Below, piece after piece: positions 15,928 through 24,253 of a DNA stretch of 64,000 nt. How positions within the stretch are numbered: position 1 is the stretch's first letter; each line of letters starts with the position of its first letter. The notes beneath the pieces are model-generated. The model was given only the letters and a program-made list of their open reading frames with translations, made no database searches and was not told where the DNA came from. The stretch comes from Oscillospiraceae bacterium. GTDB lineage: Bacteria; Bacillota; Clostridia; Oscillospirales; Oscillospiraceae. The position numbers and the translations under genes were made by a program. The stretch lies in assembly GCA_009777235.1 (NCBI GenBank), contig WRMH01000003.1, positions 123,690-187,689 on the forward strand, read 5' to 3'.

Positions 15928-17691
15928 ATGAAAACACGCAGAATTTTACCGCTTGCCCTCGCGCTCATCCTGATAGTCGGAATGCTCGCGGCCTGCGGCG
16001 CAGACCCGGCGGACATAGGCCCGACAGCCACGCCGGGTGCGCTGCCGACGCCGCCGGTGGTGACGCCGCCGCCTATTATCGAAGACACCCCGACAGATAG
16101 CGTACTTTTAGAGCTTGGTTTGGACGAGAATCTGCGTTTTTTAGAGACGCGAAAAATCACGGTAGCCGTTTTTGACAGGGGAAACGACGGCGGCTCACCG
16201 CCCGACGACAATGTTTTCAGCAATTGGATCAAAGAGCAAGTGCTTGAAACCCACAATATCGAAATTGAATGGGTACGCATAGGACGCTGGACGGGCACGG
16301 ATGATTATTCAAGGCTTTTTGCGGCCAACGCGGTTCCCGATATCGGGTATGAGTATGATTTTGAAATCTTTATGAGGGCGTTTTCCGAAATGGGCGGCAT
16401 CCTCGATATGTACCCGTATCTGTCCGAATACAGCAATATTTTCCCGCACCTTTTTGATTTTCTCGGCACGGAGTTCATCTACTGGAACATGGACCCCGAA
16501 ACCAACGCGGTCTACGCGTTTCCCGGCAAGGTCATGGAGGTCAGCCCCGTAGGTACGTTTATGCGCGAGGATTGGCTCGATATATTGGGCTTAGATGAGC
16601 CAAGGACGATTCAGGAATTTGAAGACTGCTTGGTCGCGTTCAAAGACAATGCCGAGCTTCTCCTTGGCGAAAATGCCGACAGAATGGTTCCGTATATGAT
16701 GTCCCATGACGTGCGCTGGCAGTACCGCCCGCTGCTTGACGGGTATTTGCCGTCCGGCTTATCTGAAAGGGATATCTATGTAAACGGTTCGCTTGAGCAG
16801 CTTCTCACGCATCCGGCAAATAAAGAGACGATCAGAACCTTAAACAAATGGTATAACATGGGGCTGATGTGGTATGACTTTGGGCTGTACACCAACGAAA
16901 CGCTCGGCTCAATTGTGGACGACCGCATCAGGCAAGGCCATGTAGGGGCTTACAACGGCAACATTGACGCGCCGTACAGGGGCGGAGAAAACAGCCATCA
17001 GGCAAAATTGCAGGAATTTGTCGGCCCGGATGCGGCATATATAGCTATCAGCCCGTTTCCGAACGACAGCGGAGAGGTATCGCGCCTTATATCCCAAGCC
17101 GTTGACCGCTTTATTTTCTTCCCGAGCACAAACACAGAGCCGATAGCGTCACTTTTGTACATTGACTTTATCACCAGACGCGAGGTGCGCGAGTATTTGC
17201 AAATCGGCGAAGAGGGGATTAACCATATCCTCCATGATAACGGCGCGGTTGAAAAGCTGCCGGCCACGGGCGAGTGGATTCAAAATTCACCGGACAACAT
17301 AGACTATACGATAACGATCAATGTTTCCAACGCCGCGCCCAGCCTTGGCGACCCGTTGCGCGAGGGGCTCTCAAGAGCGCTGGCTTTCCCGGGCACGGAT
17401 TCTGCCTATGTCGCCAGAACATTTGCGGTAAACCAAGACCCGGCGACGCTGCGGGCGATGCCAAACTTCAGCCTCGGCACAATCGAAGCAGAGAGCGGCA
17501 TAATCGTTGACTTAAACACAAAGCGCAACAATATGTTTGTCAATGCAATCGTCGCCGCGCCCGCTGATTTCGATGCCGTATATGACGCGGGTATGCAAGA
17601 CCTCATGGCTTCGGGTCTTAGAGCCGCTGTGGACGAGCGCATCGCAAGGTGGGAGCTGTACTACGGAGACGCCGAGTTTATAAGCGAATAG
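15928..17691 (+). CDS. Extracellular sugar-binding lipoprotein (LplA-like), copy 2
   Basis: This 587-residue protein is a close paralogue of the 13932 gene, with the same lipobox (GMLAACGA), linker and domain layout and long identical stretches, including the last 40 residues apart from the final one. GTGGAGG before 15928 serves as ribosome site. Differences cluster in surface segments around residues 175-220 and 260-350, where ligand contacts could lie, so the two receptors may serve one permease pair with different ligands. This is typical of importers with extra binding proteins but is unproven here. Confidence 0.85.
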   Translation: MKTRRILPLALALILIVGMLAACGADPADIGPTATPGALPTPPVVTPPPIIEDTPTDSVLLELGLDENLRFLETRKITVAVFDRGNDGGSPPDDNVFSNWIKEQVLETHNIEIEWVRIGRWTGTDDYSRLFAANAVPDIGYEYDFEIFMRAFSEMGGILDMYPYLSEYSNIFPHLFDFLGTEFIYWNMDPETNAVYAFPGKVMEVSPVGTFMREDWLDILGLDEPRTIQEFEDCLVAFKDNAELLLGENADRMVPYMMSHDVRWQYRPLLDGYLPSGLSERDIYVNGSLEQLLTHPANKETIRTLNKWYNMGLMWYDFGLYTNETLGSIVDDRIRQGHVGAYNGNIDAPYRGGENSHQAKLQEFVGPDAAYIAISPFPNDSGEVSRLISQAVDRFIFFPSTNTEPIASLLYIDFITRREVREYLQIGEEGINHILHDNGAVEKLPATGEWIQNSPDNIDYTITINVSNAAPSLGDPLREGLSRALAFPGTDSAYVARTFAVNQDPATLRAMPNFSLGTIEAESGIIVDLNTKRNNMFVNAIVAAPADFDAVYDAGMQDLMASGLRAAVDERIARWELYYGDAEFISE

Positions 17692-17698
17692 ACGCCGC

Positions 17699-17752
17699 GC
17701 TAAGTAAAACGTAAAGAGAGTTTAAACCAACTCGTTTTACAACACGGCAAAA
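17699..17752 (+). repeat. 3' hairpin repeat after binding protein copy 2
   Basis: The same 54-base block as at 15707-15760, with GTAAAACG at 17704-17711 and CGTTTTAC at 17733-17740. It shows that the duplication covered gene and 3' region together. Confidence 0.75.
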
Positions 17753-17757
17753 GTAAA

Positions 17758-17795
17758 CAAAGAGGCTGTCAGCAGACGGCCTCTTTGCTTTTGTT
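17758..17795 (+). terminator. Rho-independent terminator of the sugar transporter operon
   Basis: CAAAGAGGCTGTC (17758-17770), loop AGCA, and GACGGCCTCTTTG (17775-17787) form a 13-bp stem with one G-T pair. CTTTTGTTT follows. Confidence 0.85.
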
Positions 17796-17831
17796 TATCG
17801 GCGGCCTTTTTCAGTGTGGATTGCGGCGCGG

Positions 17832-18935
17832 CTATATCTCAAACCGGGATAGCCCCTTGATTATATCCGTGGATTTTGGAGGGCAGCCTTTGATGCAACG
17901 CTCAAAACCGGATGTGCAAGAACCGATCCCTATTCCCGCTCCGGTTTTGCCCTTAAACCCCTGACCTATGCACAGCTTGCCGTTTGCGGCCGCGCCGCGC
18001 CCTGTAAACTTCCCTCCCATGCGGTGCAAGGCGTATATAAGCGACGAATAGCAAACGGAGCAAGCCGCCTTTTCGTCTATCAAGTTTTGGTATTTTTGCG
18101 AGGCAGGTATCGCCCGGGCATGAAGAGCGGGGTTTGAGGTCAGGGCTTTATTTTCAGAGCCAAGCACGGTCACGGTCATATCCGGCGAAAAAAATCTGCC
18201 GACCCCATAATCCATGGCATATGATATGTAATTGATTTCATCGGGGCTATAACCTATCAGCTCGGCGCAAAATGAGTCAACCATGACGGGGTCGCGCCCG
18301 GCTATTATCCTGTTTGACGTTACCGGATTGCCGCCCTCTTCAAATGACAAGTCGCCGGAAATACCGTCCACGACGCAATACCCGGTTTTAATGAGCGCGT
18401 TTAGCGCGGCGACGGGTTTGTGTATGCCGAGAGTGTGAAAGCGGCGTTTCTCGCTGTCGGGTATGCAGCCTTTTAGGTTTTTCAGGCAGCAGGTGAGGCG
18501 CGTTTGGCAGTGCGCTTTGAGAACAGGTATGTTTATCAGAAAATCCGTATTCAGCGCCTCGTCGCACACCTTGATCTCATAGCCGCCGTGCGTTAGCAGT
18601 GTATATGTATCGCCTTTGAGATCAATGAGCGGTATGTTATATTTGCGCGAGAGCTCTTCATAACCGCAATATTTAAAAGCCCTAAGCGTGCTGTCGCCGA
18701 CCCATGAGCTTTCGATTATCTTAATATCCGCCACGCCAAAGTCAAGCAAGAAACGGATAACGCCCTCTGTAACCTCGGGATGCGTGACGGCGCCGTTTGA
18801 CGCGGGGCCCGGCACAACAAGGTTTGGTTTTAACGACACATTAAAGCCCCGCCCCAGATATTTGCAAATATCGGATGCGGCAAGCGCATCGTAGGTGTTG
18901 TTTACCATATCGCCGCCATAACATATTACAAGCAT
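17832..18935 (-). CDS. DUF362 domain protein
   Basis: The 367-residue protein carries the DUF362 core: VSLKPNLVVPGP near residue 35, IKIIESSWVGDS, DTDFLINIPVLKAHCQTRLT-like text and NLKGCIPDSEKRRFH. The C-terminal part has several Cys pairs (CSVCYSSLIY; then GSCTSGFERCIKGCPP), which may bind an iron-sulfur cluster as in ferredoxin-linked relatives. Enzymatic function is unknown for the family. A longer frame extends to 19046, but TTGGAGG just upstream of the ATG at 18935 marks the start. It converges on the sugar transporter operon. Confidence 0.75.
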   Translation of the reverse strand: MLVICYGGDMVNNTYDALAASDICKYLGRGFNVSLKPNLVVPGPASNGAVTHPEVTEGVIRFLLDFGVADIKIIESSWVGDSTLRAFKYCGYEELSRKYNIPLIDLKGDTYTLLTHGGYEIKVCDEALNTDFLINIPVLKAHCQTRLTCCLKNLKGCIPDSEKRRFHTLGIHKPVAALNALIKTGYCVVDGISGDLSFEEGGNPVTSNRIIAGRDPVMVDSFCAELIGYSPDEINYISYAMDYGVGRFFSPDMTVTVLGSENKALTSNPALHARAIPASQKYQNLIDEKAACSVCYSSLIYALHRMGGKFTGRGAAANGKLCIGQGFKGKTGAGIGIGSCTSGFERCIKGCPPKSTDIIKGLSRFEI

Positions 18936-19143
18936 ACTATCCTCCAAAATTTTTAAATCCGTTGCCTTTACTGCGACCCGGTGAGGAAGGCTGTATTTTT
19001 GTCCCGTAAGCGGAGCATGGACGCGGAGCGCGCGAGTTAGGCGCATGGACGCGCCTCTTGTTTGAGCGTAGGGATAAAAAACAGCCTTTCGAGCGCAAGG
19101 GGCGCAAGGGTAATAGGTAATGCAAACATATTACCATGATTTC

Positions 19144-19172
19144 TTGAAAATAACCACAAAATGTGATATGCT
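19144..19172 (+). promoter_or_regulatory. Promoter of the ligase/racemase fusion gene
   Basis: TTGAAA (19144-19149) and TATGCT (19167-19172) with a 17-base spacer, about 45 bases before the ATG. Confidence 0.55.
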
Positions 19173-19220
19173 GACAAACATAAACGGAAAATAACGCAAA
19201 ATGAGAGAAAACTAACAGAC

Positions 19221-21461
19221 ATGAACAGTAAAACAAACGGAAAAAAAGCGGCCAAAAAGAAAATTGCCGTGATATTTGGCGGATTTTCGCCGGAATACGG
19301 CGTTTCGCTAAAATCTGCATACTCGATAATAAACGCCATCAGCAAAGAGAAATACGAAATAGTGATGCTCGGCATTACGCGAAAAGGCGAGTGGTACAGA
19401 TACAAGGGCTCTGTGGAGGCGCTGCCTACGGATGAGTGGCACACCGACGAAAGGTACTTGAGCAAAGCGTATATATCGCCCGAACGCGGGGGAGGAATAA
19501 TCGAGTATGATAACGGGCAGCCGTTTTCGATTCCGGTTGACGCGATTTTCCCGGTATTGCACGGCAGATATGGCGAGGACGGCACGATTCAAGGCTTGTG
19601 CGAGCTTGCGGGTATACCGGTGGTTGGCAGCGGCAGCGCGGCGGCGGCGCTTTGCATGGACAAGGAACGCTCGCACAAAATTATATCGCTTCTGGGTATC
19701 ACAGTGCCAAAATCCGTTTGCTTTGAGCGCGCGCTAAGTGACGATGAAATAATGGCGGCCGCAAAAACGCTTGAGCTGCCGGTATTTGTAAAGCCCGTGA
19801 AAGCCGGGTCGTCAATCGGTGTTACTAAGGTATATGATTACGGCAGTATTTTACAGGCTGTCAGGACGGCTCTCATATATGACAATGCCGTGATAATCGA
19901 GGAAAATATCAAAGACAGGGAAATAGGCTGCGCGGTCATGGGCAATCACGAACTCATCACTGGCAGAGTCAACGAGATCATTGTCGAAGAAGGCGGATAT
20001 TTCAGCTTTGAAGAGAAATACACGCTAAAATCCTCAAAAATCATTACCCCTGCGGATATTGACGAGCAGACCGAGCGGCGTGTGCAATCTGTCGGAGAGA
20101 CGATATTTCGAGCGTTGGGCTGCCGGGGATATGCCAGAATTGATATGTTTCTCAAGGCGGACGGGGATATAGTTTTTAGCGAAGCGAATACGATACCCGG
20201 ATTTACCGTCCACAGTCAATTTCCAAAAATGATGAAAGAGGCGGGCATAGAATATCCCGAGCTTGTGGATATGCTGCTCGAGCTTAGTATGCAAGAAGAG
20301 GGGCATGAGTGGTATGGAAAAGTCACTGCGGCAAAGGCAAGGCCCGACGTATATGGACGAGCGTGGATAGAGATAGATATGGACGCGCTCTCGCACAATC
20401 TTTCTGATATTCGCTCAAAAATACCGCAAGGCTGTGAAATCATGGCGGTTCTCAAGGCGGACGCCTACGGGCATGGGTTTGAGCGAGTGGCAAAACGCCT
20501 TGTGCGCGAAGGGGTGAGCGCATTTGCCGTGGCGACTGTCGCGGAAGGCGCTTTGCTCAGAGAAATTGTCCCCGACGGAGAAATCTTGGTATTGGGACGC
20601 TCACACGCCCGCGACGCGGCTTGCCTTAGCGACCATAATTTGACCGTGCTTGTCGCCGATGATGTTCATGCGGGAGAACTCAATGAGGCGGGGTATAAGC
20701 TGCGCATCCATATTGCGGTAGATACGGGTATGCACCGTTTGGGGACAGAGCCTGATAATTTTGATGATATTGAGCGGATTTTCAACTATGAAAACCTGAC
20801 GGTTTGCGGGATCGGAACGCATTTAGCCTCGGCGGACAGCTTAGAGAGCAGCGATGTGGATTTCACAATCGGGCAAATGGAGCGGCTTTGCGCGCTCGTC
20901 AAAAAGTTAAACGAAAAAGGTTATGATGTCGGAAAGATACATTCGCAGTCGAGCTATGGTATTTATAATTATCCGCACTTTAAGTGCGACTATGTCCGTC
21001 CGGGCATAATGCTCTATGGGGTGCATAGCCACGATGCCGAAACCCGTGAAAAAACAGGGCTTCGCCCAATGCTCTCGCTCAAAGCCGACATATCGCAGGT
21101 TCGCCAAATCAAAGCGGGGGAGAGTGTGAGCTACGGCAGGTTGTTTACGGCAAAAAACCCGATGACGGTGGCAACGGTCAGCATTGGTTATGCCGACGGA
21201 ATACCAAGACAGATGACGGACAGTGGCGGGATGGCAATTGTAAACGGCGTGAAAGTGCCGGTTATCGGCCGTATTTGTATGGATATGCTCATGCTTGACG
21301 TTAGCGGTGTGCCCGGCGTAAAAGCCGGTGATGTCGCCACGTTTATAGGCACGGATAAAAATGAGCAGATACGCTGCGAAGAGCTTGCGGCGGTATGCGG
21401 CACTATCACAAACGATATACTTTGCAGATTGGGAAGCCGTCTGCCGAGAGTTTATAATTGA
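19221..21461 (+). CDS. Fused D-Ala-D-X ligase (VanG/Ddl-like) and alanine/serine racemase
   Basis: One 746-residue frame holds two wall-precursor enzymes. Residues about 15-350 are an ATP-grasp ligase (AVIFGGFSPEYGVSLKSAYS, LPVFVKPVKAGSSIGVTK, and the ligand loop EEKYTLKSSKII) that joins D-Ala to D-Ala or possibly D-Ser, being closest in look to the VanG class. Residues about 378-746 are a PLP-dependent racemase of the Alr/VanT type, with Lys412 in AVLKADAYGHG and the catalytic Tyr657 in IGYADG. The fusion would make and use D-amino acid in one protein. The ribosome site is weak. No vanX/Y or two-component genes are adjacent, so resistance is not implied. No frameshift or stop separates the halves. 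Confidence 0.9.
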   Translation: MNSKTNGKKAAKKKIAVIFGGFSPEYGVSLKSAYSIINAISKEKYEIVMLGITRKGEWYRYKGSVEALPTDEWHTDERYLSKAYISPERGGGIIEYDNGQPFSIPVDAIFPVLHGRYGEDGTIQGLCELAGIPVVGSGSAAAALCMDKERSHKIISLLGITVPKSVCFERALSDDEIMAAAKTLELPVFVKPVKAGSSIGVTKVYDYGSILQAVRTALIYDNAVIIEENIKDREIGCAVMGNHELITGRVNEIIVEEGGYFSFEEKYTLKSSKIITPADIDEQTERRVQSVGETIFRALGCRGYARIDMFLKADGDIVFSEANTIPGFTVHSQFPKMMKEAGIEYPELVDMLLELSMQEEGHEWYGKVTAAKARPDVYGRAWIEIDMDALSHNLSDIRSKIPQGCEIMAVLKADAYGHGFERVAKRLVREGVSAFAVATVAEGALLREIVPDGEILVLGRSHARDAACLSDHNLTVLVADDVHAGELNEAGYKLRIHIAVDTGMHRLGTEPDNFDDIERIFNYENLTVCGIGTHLASADSLESSDVDFTIGQMERLCALVKKLNEKGYDVGKIHSQSSYGIYNYPHFKCDYVRPGIMLYGVHSHDAETREKTGLRPMLSLKADISQVRQIKAGESVSYGRLFTAKNPMTVATVSIGYADGIPRQMTDSGGMAIVNGVKVPVIGRICMDMLMLDVSGVPGVKAGDVATFIGTDKNEQIRCEELAAVCGTITNDILCRLGSRLPRVYN

Positions 21462-21476
21462 GCGAACGAGGGTCGC

Positions 21477-21494
21477 GTCCGAGCTTGCTCGGAC
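21477..21494 (+). other. Short perfect hairpin after the fusion gene
   Basis: GTCCGAGC (21477-21484), TT and GCTCGGAC (21487-21494). It has no T-run and its role is unknown. It lies between the stop codon and the MITE-like element. Confidence 0.4.
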
Positions 21495-21545
21495 ATGACC
21501 GAGTGAGTGACAATTACAACGAAGTTATAATTGATAGGGTATTTC

Positions 21546-21713
21546 TTAAGGCAACCTCCGGAAACCCTGAGCGAGCAAGATACCAAGTGATTTTTTTGCC
21601 ATACGAGGCAAATTTTCGCAGGAATAATTGCTTTCTTTCAAGGAAATTTAACGAAGTATGGCGAAAAAAGCACAGGTAGATTGCCGCGATAGGGTTTTTG
21701 GAGGTTGCCTTAA
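21546..21713 (+). mobile_element. MITE-like element with 21-22 bp terminal inverted repeats
   Basis: TTAAGGCAACCTCC (21546-21559) followed by GGAAACCCT is mirrored by AGGGTTTTTGGAGG (21691-21704) and TTGCCTTAA at the right end. The 168-bp element has no coding capacity. Its TTAA or TA edges may be target duplications, as with Tc1/mariner-type transposases. The same two ends, further apart, flank potD. Confidence 0.75.
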
Positions 21714-21775
21714 TCAGATGTTTTTTGCTATAATGTATACAAAGCGGAGTTTGCCGCTTATCCCGGGAGGAACTT

Positions 21776-22183
21776 ATGAAGATTGAACTGACAAATTTAG
21801 AATTTAGGCGTCTTTTGGACATGGCATATATAGGCAATTGGGTCTTAAACTCCATGCGCGGAAATGACCGCTTTACCGATTATGACGAGATTGAAAGCAA
21901 ACTGTTTTCATATTGCGCGAAAAACGACATGGATACGCTCGTGGAAATAACCGACGGCGTAGCGCGTCCGAGCGATGCTTACGAACAAGGCGGTATCCAT
22001 GAAGCTATCGCCGACTATGAAGACTCGATATTTTTTGAAATACTCGCCGAAGAGCTGGCTCGCCGCGATATGGATTTTGAGCCGATAAACCCGGATAATT
22101 TATGCGAGCTTACAAGCCGTATTGATGAGTATATTTCCGAGTTTGAGCAAAACGGCATTGACAACATCTTGCTCGACAAATAA
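21776..22183 (+). CDS. Conserved-looking hypothetical protein, 135 residues
   Basis: I do not recognise this acidic, mostly helical protein (start MKIELTNLEFRRLLDMAYIG). It has no signal peptide, membrane segment or catalytic motif. GGGAGG precedes the ATG with good spacing. A TATAAT at 21730-21735 may be its promoter. A -35-like TTGCCT would then fall within the right end of the MITE-like element, so the insertion may drive the gene. Confidence 0.65.
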   Translation: MKIELTNLEFRRLLDMAYIGNWVLNSMRGNDRFTDYDEIESKLFSYCAKNDMDTLVEITDGVARPSDAYEQGGIHEAIADYEDSIFFEILAEELARRDMDFEPINPDNLCELTSRIDEYISEFEQNGIDNILLDK

Positions 22184-22343
22184 GCCCCGGCATGGTGGCG
22201 GGCAAACCAACGGTTTAGACAACAAGCATTGTGATATTGTATAAAAAAAGCACTTCCCTTTTACTATGGTTATTGATAGCGACACAAGGGAAGCGCAGGA
22301 AGTTTGTGTTTGTAGAAAATTTATATTTTGGGAGGTTCAAGCA

Positions 22344-22766
22344 ATGGAAAATTTCGGAATGTCAATGTTATGGTTTTGGATATGCTACATTATTGTGACT
22401 GTCGTCGGGATTGGGCATACTGTTTTTAACATCTATGTTTTGCACATGAAACCTATGGACAAAGACGGAATGGGTGAAGGGTACGAAAAAACAAAACCGT
22501 GGCATCCGCTTTATAATATAATTCTATTCACGCTGTTCGGCTGGCTTTATATGAGCGGGCTTGAAGTGCCTACTATTGGGGAAGCACTAATAACAGGGGC
22601 AATATGGGCGGGGATTTGTATTGTTTTTGATGTAATTGGTTGGGTAATAATAAAGCACCCGTGGAGTTTGAGTTTCAAAGGTTTTTATTTAGATTATCAG
22701 CCGTGGATTACTTTAATTTATTTGGCTATTTTTGTAAGTCCGCTCGTTGGTTATTTATTTGTTTAA
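22344..22766 (+). CDS. Small membrane protein of unknown function, 140 residues
   Basis: About four hydrophobic segments are visible (residues about 8-33, 57-73, 80-102, 118-140), joined by short polar loops such as KPMDKDGMGEGYEKTKPW. GGGAGG at 22330-22335 fits the ATG at 22344; an upstream in-frame ATG at 22266 has no ribosome site. I do not recognise a family. Codon use is more AT-rich than its neighbours, which could mean recent arrival. Confidence 0.6.
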   Translation: MENFGMSMLWFWICYIIVTVVGIGHTVFNIYVLHMKPMDKDGMGEGYEKTKPWHPLYNIILFTLFGWLYMSGLEVPTIGEALITGAIWAGICIVFDVIGWVIIKHPWSLSFKGFYLDYQPWITLIYLAIFVSPLVGYLFV

Positions 22767-22852
22767 CACCCGCTAATAAGCATAACGACGTTGCGGCTGT
22801 GGCAAGCATCCTATTTGCCGTACAAATAGTGCCCTGTTTTGCAGGATAAAAG

Positions 22853-22892
22853 TCCCCTCCTTGGAGGGGTGGCGCGGAGCGCCGGGGTGGTT
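22853..22892 (+). repeat. Left inverted repeat bounding the DUF559 gene
   Basis: TCCCCTCCTTGGAGGGGTGG, then a GGCGC-GGA-GCGCC hairpin, then GGGGTGGTTTC, ending three bases before the start codon. Its reverse complement matches 23250-23287 except at the inner hairpin, where both arms have changed together. Confidence 0.8.
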
Positions 22893-22894
22893 TC

Positions 22895-23290
22895 ATGCGT
22901 AATCGAAACTCTTATTTTTTACTTCCATACAATCCCAAACTACGTGAACGTGCAAAAGAATTACGCCGGGCGGGTAATTTATGCGAAGTGTTATTATGGC
23001 AGCAGCTTCATAAAAAGAAATTCAAGCAATACGATTTTGACAGGCAAAAAATCATAGGTAATTACATCGTTGACTTTTTCTGCGGGAATTGCGGTGTCGT
23101 GATTGAAATTGACGGTAAATCCCATGACAATACAATAGAGTATGACAACGAACGCAATGCATACCTCGAAGGGTTAGGATTGATTGTTATTCATATAACA
23201 GCGCAGGATGTTTTACATAATCTTGACGGTGTGATGCAGATTTTGTATGACCACCCCGCCCTTCGGGCACCCCTCCAAGGAGGGGAATGA
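22895..23290 (+). CDS. DUF559 (Vsr-like) endonuclease domain protein
   Basis: The 131-residue protein belongs to the DUF559 family, related to very-short-patch-repair endonucleases with a PD-(D/E)XK fold. Visible landmarks are RAKELRRAGNLCEVLLWQQL, QKIIGNYIVDFFC and VVIEIDGKSHD near residues 40-80, where acidic and Lys residues of the nuclease core would lie. The start codon lies just inside the left inverted repeat, and the last 12 codons (HPALRAPLQGGE) are read from the right repeat. Gene and repeats therefore behave as one unit. Family members are often found with such repeats; whether the protein moves them is unknown. Confidence 0.85.
   Translation: MRNRNSYFLLPYNPKLRERAKELRRAGNLCEVLLWQQLHKKKFKQYDFDRQKIIGNYIVDFFCGNCGVVIEIDGKSHDNTIEYDNERNAYLEGLGLIVIHITAQDVLHNLDGVMQILYDHPALRAPLQGGE
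23250..23287 (-). repeat. Right inverted repeat bounding the DUF559 gene
   Basis: ACCACCCCGCCCTTCGGGCA followed by CCCCTCCAAGGAGGGG. In reverse it reproduces the left copy, with CCCGAAGGG replacing the GCGC-type inner hairpin. Confidence 0.8.
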
Positions 23291-23392
23291 ATTATATCCC
23301 TATTAGCAACCCTTTTAGGAATAAAGTGCTTTTTTATTAGTCGGATAATGGAGATACACGCCGAGAAACAGGCGCGCATTCAAAATTCGCCG

Positions 23393-23971
23393 TTACTCCG
23401 CTTCGACCACAAAACAGCACCAGTTGTCGGCGTATTGCAGCAACAATGTGAGGGGACATTCGTTTTTTGCGGCAGAACGGTTATCTTCCACGTATTGACC
23501 GTCATGGTACGCAATAGCCTGCGCCTCTTCCTGTGACAGATAGATGTATGGCAGCGCGAGATAAAGGCTGCGTATCGGCACGCTGAGATACGTCAGGTCT
23601 TTATTAAAGCTATAGGGATATGTCGGACCGAACCCGGCTTGCCGCTGCCTATCCGTAGGCTGGTTTTTCAAATACTGCGCCCCTTCGGGTGTTCCCGCTT
23701 TTCCCGCGTCGTGCAAAAACGCGACGATGACGCAAGATTCATCGTCAATGAGAGGGTAGAGGGTATCTTTGATCCGCAGCAACGTTTCTGCCACATTCAC
23801 GGAATGTTCAAGAAGGCCGTTTTCACGGCTAAGGTGAAAGCGGGTGCTGGCAGGGGCTGTCAGCCAAGCGGTTTGAGTTTCGAGAAACTCCATTAACGCG
23901 GCAAAATCACCGGCGCGGTCTTTAACCTTTGCCTTTAACGCTTCATATCTATTTTGCAATTGCTTATCCAT
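23393..23971 (-). CDS. HD-domain hydrolase
   Basis: This 192-residue protein has the metal-binding HD signature: His in LLEHSVNVAETLL near residue 54, and HD in VIVAFLHDAGKAG near residues 82-88. HD proteins hydrolyse phosphates of nucleotides or nucleic acids. The substrate cannot be told here. The ATG at 23971 was chosen, although a GTG lies two codons upstream; neither has a strong ribosome site. The gene points away from the tRNA gene. Confidence 0.8.
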   Translation of the reverse strand: MDKQLQNRYEALKAKVKDRAGDFAALMEFLETQTAWLTAPASTRFHLSRENGLLEHSVNVAETLLRIKDTLYPLIDDESCVIVAFLHDAGKAGTPEGAQYLKNQPTDRQRQAGFGPTYPYSFNKDLTYLSVPIRSLYLALPYIYLSQEEAQAIAYHDGQYVEDNRSAAKNECPLTLLLQYADNWCCFVVEAE

Positions 23972-24035
23972 AAACACATTGTAGCACGTATTGAGCTTTG
24001 TTTCAATGCTATTCGAATTTGGTTGAAATCAGGAA

Positions 24036-24064
24036 TTGACAAAAGATAAAAAAGCGAATACAAT
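24036..24064 (+). promoter_or_regulatory. Promoter of tRNA-Ser
   Basis: TTGACA (24036-24041), 17 bases, TACAAT (24059-24064), ending 17 bases before the mature tRNA. Confidence 0.8.
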
Positions 24065-24081
24065 GTGTTTGTAAATCTTAC

Positions 24082-24173
24082 GGAGACGTACCCAAGTAGG
24101 TCGAAGGGGGCGGTTTGCTAAACCGTTAGTGGGGGTAACTCCAGCGAGAGTTCGAATCTCTCCGTCTCCGCCA
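24082..24173 (+). tRNA. tRNA-Ser (anticodon GCT)
   Basis: The acceptor stem GGAGACG pairs with CGTCTCC, followed by discriminator G and encoded CCA (24171-24173). The anticodon loop TTTGCTAAA places GCT at 24117-24119. A long variable arm (TAGTGGGGGTAACTCC) and the T-arm GAGAGTTCGAATCTCTC are typical of serine tRNAs. tRNA-Ser genes are common integration sites for mobile elements. I saw no second copy of the 3' end in the window. Confidence 0.97.
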
Positions 24174-24187
24174 TTTTGTGATAAATC

Positions 24188-24231
24188 CGAACCCCAACGT
24201 TCACCGATAGTCCCGGTGGGCGACGGGTTCG
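24188..24231 (+). other. Two-level hairpin after the tRNA
   Basis: CCGAACCC (24188-24195) pairs with GGGTTCGG (24224-24231), and inside it CACCG pairs with CGGTG. Only a weak T-rich stretch follows. It may end the tRNA transcript. Confidence 0.5.
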
Positions 24232-24253
24232 GGTTTGTTCGTTTCATACGGTG

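Noticed and set aside
19221..21461. A glycopeptide resistance cluster
   Set aside because: Only a VanG-like ligase and racemase are present; no D,D-dipeptidase/carboxypeptidase or two-component regulator genes are nearby.
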